A stretch of DNA of 64,000 bases. It comes from Mesocentrotus franciscanus (lineage: Eukaryota > Echinodermata > Echinoidea > Camarodonta > Strongylocentrotidae). The stretch is taken from assembly GCA_037976565.1 (NCBI GenBank), contig CP137667.1:1508199-1572198 (forward strand), written 5' to 3'. The position numbers were made by a program, and so were the translations under genes. Shown here piece by piece: positions 12,501 through 24,500 of the stretch. The notes under the pieces are model-generated. The model searched no databases, was not told the origin of the DNA, and was given only the letters and a program-made list of their open reading frames with translations. Within the stretch, counting starts at the first letter, position 1. The number at the start of each line of letters is the position of its first letter.

Positions 12501-15500
12501 CTTCACGGGCATACCAGAGAAATACACAGCAGATGATAATCCACTCACGTCATGTGGCGTAGTAAATGCCAGGTGCGACGGGTTGGGCCTATCCCGTGTT
12601 AGGCATCTTGCTATATGCCGAAACAGTGAAAATGAAAATCAGCAGCCAAACTGACGAGAACGTATGTACTGTTGGTTCTAAGCTCAGTCGGTCACACACA
12701 CAGTCGAGTTAATTCGTGCGACTGCCACATTATATTGGCACAAACCGTCCGATTTTGGCGTAAAATCTTTACTTTGAAATATTTATACAAATTCTATGAA
12801 CCATGCCAACAATCATAATCCAAGCTTCTGCTTTATTGGTCTTTTCATGAAAACTACATTGAAATCACAACAATAATACCGCAAATAGATAGTAATTATC
12901 GAGATCATATAACTGACGAGAAGGTAAATTCAGCGAGCTCACGTAATTTCAAATGCCTCCGCACGGGCAACTCCCGCGGTGTCAGGCCAGTCACGGCGCT
13001 CACACCATGCAATTTACCCTGTGCGCGGTAACTACAACACTCTAGCTACTGTGTATTTAGATCCTGCTTTAATGTTTCATCTTTGAGCCGTGCAATTGTT
13101 GTGTTCTTTTATTTCTTTTTTTAATGTGATGTGAATGTGAGTACGGTACGTACATCTTATTACAGAAGTGTCCAAGGAATGATAGGCCTACAGGTGGAAG
13201 GGATATAAAACAAATATACAATGACTCATTCCCGGAACAAGCTAAAACTATTCGCACTCAGGAACATCAATAGTTGTCCCTCGGCCGCCATGGCCCTCGG
13301 GAGAATATAATACGATTTGATGTTCCTTCGATGCGAATAGTTTTAGCTAGATCCTCGAGTGTCATTGTATATTTGTATATTATTTTCAGTGCATGCATGA
13401 GAACAATATTCGTATAGGTAACGAGTGAGGATCCGGAAAGGGATAATGAGAATAATAGGAACGAATTTAAGTGACGACAATAATCGTAATTAACGAAAGT
13501 GAAAACGAAAGTATTAAGTCTAAAATATATGCATCAATTTTAATTACAAATTATTGATTTCACTGTTTTCCTCAATTTATTTTTCAAGTTTTATTACATG
13601 TTACAGATTAAAAAAAACAATTCAAAACGATACATATGGGACAGCAAACAAAAGGTTGATATTCTAACAAGTAAAATATAAATGAAAAGAAGAAGAAAAA
13701 TTATAAAATGATAAAAAGTTGGCCTATACAATGAAGAGAAATAATATAATCTAGCACAGAAATTATCTTTTAAAAAATATATATATTATTATTATTAAAA
13801 AAACACACAAAAAAAACAAAAAATATATATATATAAATAATCGATAGCACATATCTATTTTCAACCCCCGCCCTCCCTAGAATCCCGTGGATTTTCCAAG
13901 GGTCCAGCTAGTTATATATTATTATGAACATCCCTTAGTAATCGCCTTACATAATATATATAAGTGCTTAACAATGAATGAAGAAATATGGACTAGATCG
14001 GACAAGTCATTCTAAGACGCTTTCCAGGCAGGTTTGTAGTGAGTAGCATGACTGTAATGCAGGGCATGCGTTTCACAGATGCAGAACTTTACTATCCCAC
14101 TAACGTAGGACACCATTTGTCCCTCCAAAACGACTGTTTATTACCTGACTTGTAATATGAAAAGGACGCATGCGCTTAAACTTAATAATTTACCATGTAT
14201 GCATTTTTATCGGGCTTACCATGGGGTATTGGGAATTATGGGTATAGACGCTTTATCAATAGAAGGATCATCATATCAAACTTTGTATTAGTATACAGTT
14301 CTAAATTAATTCGAATAAATTCAACTGCCAATCTCACAGAATTATGATCTTGCTGTTTAAAACGTAATGTAGGGATACGGGACAGATGTAACTACAGTGG
14401 TATGGGAATGTCTTAATGATAACTCATGGGACTATAATGATAGGCCGATGTAGCCATGGTACCAACCTTATCACGCCTTGTGCTAATTTGAAAGTCTTGG
14501 AATACAATGGAAAGTTGACAGGTTGGTTCGGGTAGAAAGAATCTCCACATCACATTCTGGTCCGTAGGATAGTTCTTGTATGGATAGCCGAGTGAAGCGA
14601 TGTAATACGTATCTCCACTCGACATATTTACATTGGAACCTGTATGAGTGAAAACATTCCAAAGAACTATATCATATTTCTGTTATATAATGGCATTTAA
14701 CATAAATTCATTCACAGGGGGAAAATCAATCTGATCTGCTCGTATTTTTATCCTAATTACGTAAAGATACGGTGATATTAAGTCATCGATCCGACAGGGA
14801 AAGAAAAACATGAACCAAAATTTTCAAATAGCCCTGAAAACTAAAAGTATTAAGGTCGCAAAGTCGGAATCATCAGTCCGCACTGATAAATATGTTTTCT
14901 TCCTCAATACAATGTTTATTTATTAGAACGCGCAGTTATTCCCTAATTTGCGATCAATTTGTGAATGATGATAAAGCATAGATAAACTTATTCAAATAGA
15001 AGAGTTTTGTAAATTCATTATCACCAGCGGGCAAGGTAAAACAGCATTAATGGATTAAATTAATGGCACTCTCCCCTTCTCCCTATTTCTTTCTCTGTCT
15101 CTGTCTCCCACACAAGTAGTTAGGAAAGCGACGGATTACCTGACGTCAACATTATATTTGAAAAGTTTAACTTTAACATTTAGCATTTCCTTTAGATCAT
15201 AACCTCTCCCGTACTCTCCTCTCTCTCTCTCTCTCCTTCTCTATCTCTTATTCTCTACCTTAGGGAGCGATGGAATGTTTTATTATAAGTAGAGGGCTGA
15301 TGTTCCCACCTAAACAAAATTAATTGACAAAACGTATTTGCTCCTCAAAGATACAGTATATTACATGTTCTTGATAATGAGGCACATTTTCACTTCCTGT
15401 TTCTCTACTTCTCTTTTCATGAATGTGTCACCATTCCCTCTCGTTGTTGTATATCTCTATGATTATGAGAGTACTCTGATGTGCTTCATCGTATCAGGAC

Positions 15501-18500
15501 AATTACCCCCTGGGCAATCACCCCCCCGGAAAATTACCCCCCGGAAAACTACTCCCCAAGGACAATTACCCCCTGGAAAATTACCCCCGACAATTACCCC
15601 GAGGACAATTACCCCCGAGGACAATTACCCCAAAATTACCCCGGACAATTACCCCGAAAATTACCCCGGACAATTACCCCGAGGACAATTACCCCGAGGA
15701 CAATTACCCCGGAAAATTACCCCGGACAATTACCCCGAAATTACCCCGGACAATTACCCCCGAGGACAATTACCCCCGAGGACAACTATCCCCAAAGGAC
15801 AACCACCCCGCGGAATTTGCAACACTGTGACGTATAATGCGAGCTTCTCTCCAAATTGCTATTTACAGATAATTTCAAAAACTTTCTTTTTCTTAGTTAT
15901 TTATGAAGTTCATTTCAGTCTTTTCAANNNNNNNNNNNNNNNNNNNNNNNNNNNNNNNNNNNNNNNNNNNNNNNNNNNNNNNNNNNNNNNNNNNNNNNNN
16001 NNNNNNNNNNNNNNNNNNNNNNNNNNNNNNNNNNNNNNNNNNNNNNNNNNNNNNNNNNNNNNNNNNNNNNNNNNNNNNNNNNNNNNNNNNNNNNNNNNNN
16101 NNNNNNNNNNNNNNNNNNNNNNNNNNNNNNNNNNNNNNNNNNNNNNNNNNNNNNNNNNNNNNNNNNNNNNNNNNNNNNNNNNNNNNNNNNNNNNNNNNNN
16201 NNNNNNNNNNNNNNNNNNNNNNNNNNNNNNNNNNNNNNNNNNNNNNNNNNNNNNNNNNNNNNNNNNNNNNNNNNNNNNNNNNNNNNNNNNNNNNNNNNNN
16301 NNNNNNNNNNNNNNNNNNNNNNNNNNNNNNNNNNNNNNNNNNNNNNNNNNNNNNNNNNNNNNNNNNNNNNNNNNNNNNNNNNNNNNNNNNNNNNNNNNNN
16401 NNNNNNNNNNNNNNNNNNNNNNNNNNNTTTCCCTTTAGTACACATTCACTACCACCATCATATCATCATCATCATTGTCATCATCTTAATCTTCATCATC
16501 ATCATCATCATCATCATGTGCGTGTGTGTGTGTTTGTGCGTGTGTGTTTTTGTCTGTTACTTGAAAAATGGTCGGCAATAATAAATATGAAGAGAAATCA
16601 TGAAAAATCAATCAATAAATTTCTGTTAAAGGGATCCGGTAACTTTGTCTCAGGTTCTGAAACAAAATCCTGGATTTTGCTCATGCTGCAATGATAATTA
16701 TAAACCTTTAGGTCAGTCAGGAACCCCATGACTTTTACAAGCCGATCGCCTGTCTGATTATCAAGATATTTATGATTAGAAATCGAAACCAAATTTTGCG
16801 TTTTCCTAACGGTTTTCATAACACTACGGTCAATTGGGAAAACGAGTATGGTAAAACCGGTCACTCAAAGATTTTTACTTTTCTGAGGCACTCCTTAAAC
16901 ATCTTGAATCCCAATTTGTTTAGGGCTTCAATATTACACCATATCAGACACTGATAACACGTAGCATCTCATTTATTTACGGACACCATATGACACTGAT
17001 AACACGTAGGGCCGTGCATCTCATATTTAACGTTGTTAAACGATGCCTTTAATATCCGTCTAATTGTTATAAATGAGAAGATAAACATAACTAACCTTGT
17101 ACATCGATGTAAGGTTCTGGAGTAGCAGCTGTATGTGGTTGAACACAAGATTAACAAAAATAGAATTGACTTTATTGAGATGACAATGTCAAGAAAGTGA
17201 TATTAATTTCCATGAGAAGGTACTCTTATCAATGTGAACATGAAAGAATACTTTGCGGCTAAAAGACACACACAAAAAAATTTGAATTACTCATTTTAAG
17301 ATGTAGATTTCCAACATTGGTTAATAAATTATGAATTAATATGTGCGTACGATTTCAACCAGAATTATCATAAGTTGGTAAATGATTATTTGACTCTGTA
17401 TTTGAGATAATTATGTTGAGTGTTGTGCAAATAATATTATCCATTAAAGAAGAGAGAACAATATTTGGCACCATCGGCATAGCATTGGTCCTGCTTACTA
17501 TCTCTGTCGAATCGAAATTTGGTAAATCTATATGTGACACAAAAATCCATTTAGTTCTAGCTTAATGATAAACGATAATTGGGTCTAATTAACCCAGGGT
17601 AGCCACATCAGTATAGATAATGCCCTTCCTTTGGGACCTGCAAATATTACTACCCTAGTATCGCCGGTAACCATTTCAGGGGCGGATTCACGTGGCTATT
17701 TTTCCGGCCCTGCCCCCATTAGCCCCCCCAAACGGTAAAAAATAGGATAATAACGTAAATTTAACCGTTTGTTAAACAAAAACAAAAGCGGTCCCCTCCT
17801 GACCCCCAAAACATATTTTATTTTCGCTCCCCAAAAAAAATAAAATTACCGGCTTGGGGGAAAATATTAAAAATAAGTGCTCTTACCCCACTCCCCGCTT
17901 ATTCAGCCGGCTGAGTCGGCGCTAAATTTTGCCTCAAAAACTAAAAAGAAAAAACATGTGCTCTTCCCTTTCACCGGCCGGCTGAGTCGGCGCTAATTTT
18001 TTCTTAAGATTTGGCCCCCCTCCCCTTGTCGCCGACTGGATCCGCCCCTGACCCATTTACACTTTGGTGGAGAATAGCAAATGTGGTTTAAAGTCTTGCC
18101 AAATGACATTTGAATTAGAAACCTTAACCCTTGGATTGACAGTCAAGGGAATGAACTACTGTACCACGACACCTCCTGAAGCATCACTTACCCGGTACAC
18201 AGATAGTAGAAATGTCAGCTTTGAAACCCGGGTAGCCTATAAAATAATTTGCACTGAAATGGATAATGACGTCATCAGACATTAGTGTCATATTATCTGG
18301 TATGACGCCACCAGAGAAGTCAACCAGGGTGTCATCGAGGGATCCGGATATACTGATTGAAACCTGTAAAGTAGAACGATAGGTCGTGTTACTTTTATGG
18401 AGACACCCAATATTGAGGACAGTAGATGTCCTCCTACAACGAGAAAGTTCAGCATCAATGAACACGTATGACCCATTTATCATGCTGCTCGCTGCACAGC

Positions 18501-21500
18501 TGCATAGCAAATATATGAAAGTGAATTGACATATACGAGTTTAAAAACTGGAGAAAAAAAGCCTTTTCTATAGACCTTAACCTTGAAATTTGTGACAACA
18601 TTCTACATTATCTGCAGTTTCCTTAATCTGACAGTTAGATTATTTATGCAACTTGCATATTCATTATTATAGCGCCTTGATCGAAAAGTTTCGGATATGT
18701 CAGCGGCATAAATTCATATATACACTATGTATATTATTAATACGCAAATTCGTCGCGGGGTACAAAACGGTTTATGAAAAACGTCTTTCCTCGACCGCGT
18801 CCGCCCTCTGTGTAATCAAAAAGATTACATTGCATATGACGATCGACCCACTTTAATAATGTGGCGTAGCAAATACACGCTGCAACAGGTTGGTCTTCTC
18901 CGTGTTAGGCATCTTGCTATATGATATGCTTTGTAGGCACTTCACGGGCATACCAGAGAAATACACAGCAGATGATAATCCACTCACGTCATGTGGCGTA
19001 GTAAATGCCAGGTGCGACGGGTTGGGCCTATCCCGTGTTAGGCATCTTGCTATATGCCGAAACAGTGAAAATGAAAATCAGCAGCCAAACTGACGAGAAC
19101 GTATGTACTGTTGGTTCTAAGCTCAGTCGGTCACACACACAGTCGAGTTAATTCGTGCGACTGCCACATTATATTGGCACAAACCGTCCGATTTTTGGCG
19201 TAAAATCTTTACTTTGAAATATTTATACAAATTCTATGAACCATGCCAACAATCATAATCCAAGCTTCTGCTTTATTGGTCTTTTCATGAAAACTACATT
19301 GAAATCACAACAATAATACCGCAAATAGATAGTAATTATCGAGATCATATAACTGACGAGAAGGTAAATTCAGCGAGCTCACGTAATTTCAAATGCCTCC
19401 GCACGGGCAACTCCCGCGGTGTCAGGCCAGTCACGGCGCTCACACCATGCAATTTACCCTGTGCGCGGTAACTACAACACTCTAGCTACTGTGTATTTAG
19501 ATCCTGCTTTAATGTTTCATCTTTGAGCCGTGCAATTGTTGTGTTCTTTTATTTCTTTTTTTAATGTGATGTGAATGTGAGTACGGTACGTACATCTTAT
19601 TACAGAAGTGTCCAAGGAATGATAGGCCTACAGGTGGAAGGGATATAAAACAAATATACAATGACTCATTCCCGAACAAGCTAAAACTATTCGCACTCAG
19701 GAACATCAATAGTTGTCCTCGGGCCGCCATGGCCCTCGGGAGAATATAATACGATTTGATGTTCCTTCGATGCGAATAGTTTTAGCTAGATCCTCGAGTG
19801 TCATTGTATATTTGTATATTATTTTCAGTGCATGCATGAGAACAATATTCGTATAGGTAACGAGAGTGAGGATCCGGAAAGGGATAATGAGAATAATAGG
19901 AACGAATTTAAGTGACGACAATAATCGTAATTAACGAAAGTGAAAACGAAAGTATTAAGTCTAAAATATATGCATCAATTTTAATTACAAATTATTGATT
20001 TCACTGTTTTCCTCCAATTTTTCAAGTTTTATTACATGTTACAGATTAAAAAAAACAATTCAAAACGATACATATGGGACAGCAAACAAAAGGTTGATAT
20101 TCTAACAAGTAAAATATAAATGAAAAGAAGAAGAAAAATTATAAAATTATAAAAAGTTGGCCTATACAATGAAGAGAAATAATATAATCTAGCACAGAAA
20201 TTATCTTTTAAAAAATATGTATATTATTATTATTAAAAAAAAATAAAAAAAACAACAAATATATATATATAAATAATCGATAGCACATATCTATTTTCAA
20301 GCCCCGCCCTCCCTAGAATCCCGTGGATTTTCCACGGGTCCAGCTAGTTATATATTATTATGAACATCCCTTAGTAATCGCCTTACATAATATATATAAG
20401 TGCTTAACAATGAATGAAGAAATATGGACTAGATCGGACAAGTCATTCTAAGACGCTTTCCAGGCAGGTTTGTAGTGAGTAGCATGACTGTAATGCAGGG
20501 CATGCGTTTCACAGATGCAGAACTTTACTATCCCACTAACGTAGGACACCATTTGTCCCTCCAAAACGACTGTTTATTACCTGACTTGTAATATGAAAAG
20601 GACGCATGCGCTTAAACTTAATAATTTACCATGTATGCATTTTTATCGGGCTTACCATGGGGTATTGGGAATTATGGGTATAGACGCTTTATCAATAGAA
20701 GGATCATCATATCAAACTTTGTATTAGTATACAGTTCTAAATTAATTCGAATAAATTCAACTGCCAATCTCACAGAATTATGATCTTGCTGTTTAAAACG
20801 TAATGTAGGGATACGGGACAGATGTAACTACAGTGGTATGGGAATGTCTTAATGATAACTCATGGGACTATAATGATAGGCCGATGTAGCCATGGTACCA
20901 ACCTTATCACGCCTTGTGCTAATTTGAAAGTCTTGGAATACAATGGAAAGTTGACAGGTTGGTTCGGGTAGAAAGAATCTCCACATCACATTCTGGTCCG
21001 TAGGATAGTTCTTGTATGGATAGCCGAGTGAAGCGATGTAATACGTATCTCCACTCGACATATTTACATTGGAACCTGTATGAGTGAAAACATTCCAAAG
21101 AACTATATCATATTTCTGTTATATAATGGCATTTAACATAAATTCATTCACAGGGGGAAAATCAATCTGATCTGCTCATATTTTTATCCTAATTACGTAA
21201 AGATACGGTGATATTAAGTCATCGATCCGACAGGGAAAGAAAACATGAACCAAAATTTTCAAATAGCCCTGAAAACTAAAAGTATTAAGGTCGCAAAGTC
21301 GGAATCATCAGTCCGCACTGATAAATATGTTTTCTTCCTCAATACAATGTTTATTTATTAGAACGCGCAGTTATTCCCTAATTTGCGATCAATTTGTGAA
21401 TGATGATAAAGCATAGATAAACTTATTCAAATAGAAGAGTTTTGTAAATTCATTATCACCAGCGGGCAAAGGTAAAACAGCATTAATGGATTAAATTAAT

Positions 21501-24500
21501 GGCACTCTCCCCTTCTCCCCTATTTCTTTCTCTGTCTCTGTCTCCCACACCAAGTAGTTAGGAAAGCGACGGATTACCTGACGTCAACATTATATTTGAA
21601 AAGTTTAACTTTAACATTTAGCATTTCCTTTAGATCATAACCTCTCCCGTACTCTCCTCTCTCTCTCTCTCTCTCTCCTTCTCTATCTCTTATTCTCTAC
21701 CTTGGGGAGCGATGGAATGTTTTATTATAAGTAGAGGGGCTGATGTTCCCACCTAAACAAAATTAATTGACAAAACTTATTTGCTCCTGAAAGATACAGT
21801 ATATTACATGTTCTTGATAATGAGGCACATTTTCACTTCCTGTTTCTCTACTTCTCTTTTCATGAATGTGTCACCATTCCCTCTCGTTGTTGTATATCTC
21901 TATGATTATGAGAGTACTCTGATGTGCTTCATCGTATCAGGACAATTACCCCCTGGGCAATCACCCCCCGGAAAATTACCCCGGAAAACTACCCCCAAGG
22001 ACAATTACCCCTGGAAAATTACCCCCGGAGAATTACCCCCAGGGACAATTACCCCCAGGACAATTACCCCTGGAAAATTACCCCCTAGGACAATTACCCC
22101 CGGAAAATTACCCCGGACAATTACCCCGGAAAATTACCCCGGACACTTACCCCCGAGGACAATTACCCCCGAGGACAACTATCCCCAAAGGACAACCACC
22201 CCGCGGAATTTGCAACACTGTGACGTATAATGCGAGCTTCTCTCCAAATTGCTATTTACAGATAATTTCAAAAACTTTCTTTTTCTTAGTTATTTATGAA
22301 GTTCATTTCAGTCTTTTAAATTATTCAATTCGATGTCGGGGGCGGGGTGGAGGTTCACCAATTCCCCGTAGTATTGCGCGCAGATGAGTACGCGTTACAG
22401 TCTCACCAACAATGCACAACTAAGAAATTAGGATGTAAGATTCCATTTATGCATCCTCTGTAACTTTTTTAATCAGCTGATCGTGTATTTGTCTTTGTAT
22501 GTATAATGGGCCCTCATCCATGATCCAAAATTAAGGTTTTCTTCACGTTATATATATATATATATGTTTCTGTTGTCATGCTGAAGTAAAATATGTTTTC
22601 TTGTACAGTAATTTATTTTGAAATAGAAATTGCCTTTAAGTTATATGTACGGTGCCATGTCAAAAAAAATATCCGCTCTCTGGTACATTCATCTCATCTC
22701 CTTTGATTTTGTAACTCCAGAGCAGCGTTTTTCAACCGGGGTGCCGCAAGAGAATGTTAGTTACATTTTTGGAAAACGTTGATTTTGTGAAAAACAAATA
22801 TCAGAAACGGTTAGAGTATGTAATTACATGAGAGTGTCTTTCTTCTTCGCTCGCTGACAACATTTTGACAGCAAGGCGCCTGAATATATATTATATCTTT
22901 TATTTCGAAATTGCATTGTTACCACAATCATTTCATTTAGCAACATGATAAATAGGGGCAACGAGAGGCCCAAATATCCTCATATTCGTGTATCAAGGGC
23001 ATGACCGAATATATCACTTTTTATTCATGTACATTCGGCGGCAAGGTGCACGCATACAGTACTTTAAATCGTTTCTAGTGTGTTGATTACGAACTAATTT
23101 TTTTTTACCAGTTTGAAAATGTCTTCTCCTTTTTTATTCTTGCTCGTTCGATAAATTAAGAAACAAATGTGCCCATACGTGTGTACATAGCACTTGACGA
23201 GTGCCAGAGTGATACAAAATAAATAGTCTGTGAAGAATTTGGGATTGGGAGAAACTTTTCATTTCTTAAGAGGGTACCGTGACTAACAAAAAGTTGAAAT
23301 AACGCTGCTCCAGAGAAATGTATTTCCATGCATTTTGAGACGCTCTGGACAATTACCTAAAACTTACATCCTTCGTGGAAAACAGCAACCGCACTGGTGT
23401 TGCAAAAATTATAATTAAAGGGAAATGTGCAGTAATGAGGAAGATAACGTGATATAGTATTTGAACGAATGTGGGTTCATGCATGGGATTTTATGGGCTC
23501 GTAGCCATCTCTCAATGTGTCAGATCGTCTTTTGCTATTGAATCCTGATTGTCCACGGGGGGTAATTGTCCTCGGCGGGTAGTTGTCCTCGGGGGTAATT
23601 GTCCTCGGGGGTAATTGTCCTCGGGGGTAATTGTCCTCGGGGGTAATTTTCCGGGGTAATTTTTCGGGGGTAATTGTCCTTGGGGGTAATTGTCCTCGGG
23701 GTAATTGTCCTCAGAGGTAATTGTCCTCGGGGGTAATTGTCCTCGGGGGGTAATTTTCCGGTGGGTAATTGTCCTTGGGGGTAATTGTCCGGGGGTAATT
23801 GTCCGGGGGTAATTTTCCGGGGTAATTGTCCTTGGGGGGTAGTTTTCCGGGGGGTAATTTTCCGGGGGGTGATTGCCCAGGGGGTAATTGTCCTAGAACC
23901 GTGCTTCATATTAATTTACTTAAAAAATGGTCGGCAGTGATGAATATGGAGAGAAATCATGACATGAAGAAATCTCTCAATTTATGTTAATCTCCGTCTA
24001 ATTTTTATAGGCTACATGAGAAGATAAACATAACTAACCTTGTACATCGATGTAAGGTTCTGGGGTAGCACCTGTATGTGGTTGAACACAAAATGAATAA
24101 CTTGACTTTATTTAGATGACAATGTCAAGAAAGTATAAATTTGAGTATGAGAAGGTATTCTTATCAATGTGAACATGAAAGAATACTTTGCGGCTAAAAA
24201 GACGAAATAAACAATTTGAATTACTCATTTTAAGATGTTGGATTCCCACATTGGTTGATAAACTATGAATTAATCTGTGCATATAATTTCAACCACAATT
24301 ATTCTAAGTTGGTAATTATCAATTGACTCTGTATTTTATGTGACACAAAAACTCTTTAGTTCTAGCTTAATGTCAAACGATAATTTGGTCTAATTAACCC
24401 AGGGTAGCCACATCAGTATAGATAATGCCCTTCCTGTGGGCCCTGCAAATATTATTACTCTAGTATCGCCGGTATACCCATTTACACTTTGGTGGAGAAT

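Larger units (their letters stand above)
10108..15927. repeat. Copy 1 of a near-identical ~5.8-kb block
   Basis: Matches 16428-22312 almost base for base through exons, introns and transposons, differing mostly by 1-3 base indels and minisatellite length. Copy 1 ends exactly where the N gap starts, and copy 2 starts exactly where the gap ends. This is the signature of an unmerged contig overlap; a recent tandem duplication is the alternative. Confidence 0.9.
16428..22312. repeat. Copy 2 of the near-identical ~5.8-kb block
   Basis: Same content and order as 10108-15927. It continues past 22312 into unique sequence (the rest of the foldback element), so this copy belongs to the contig that extends to the right. 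Confidence 0.9.

Noticed and set aside
15497..15813. CRISPR-like array of short regular repeats, or a Thr/Pro-repeat protein (ITPRT type frames)
   Set aside because: Units are only 15-17 bp without unique spacers, the genome is an intron-rich eukaryote, and the same array recurs inverted as transposon arms. The repeat peptide is a by-product of the 15-bp unit.
15903..16694. Long open frames across the N run
   Set aside because: They are open only because unknown bases have no stop codons.
10108..22312. True recent tandem duplication creating an extra CUB cassette
   Set aside because: Not excluded, but the exact meeting of the copies at a 500-N gap makes an unmerged contig overlap the simpler reading.
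21933..23900. LTR retrotransposon
   Set aside because: The terminal arrays are inverted rather than direct, and there is no gag/pol frame, primer site or polypurine tract.
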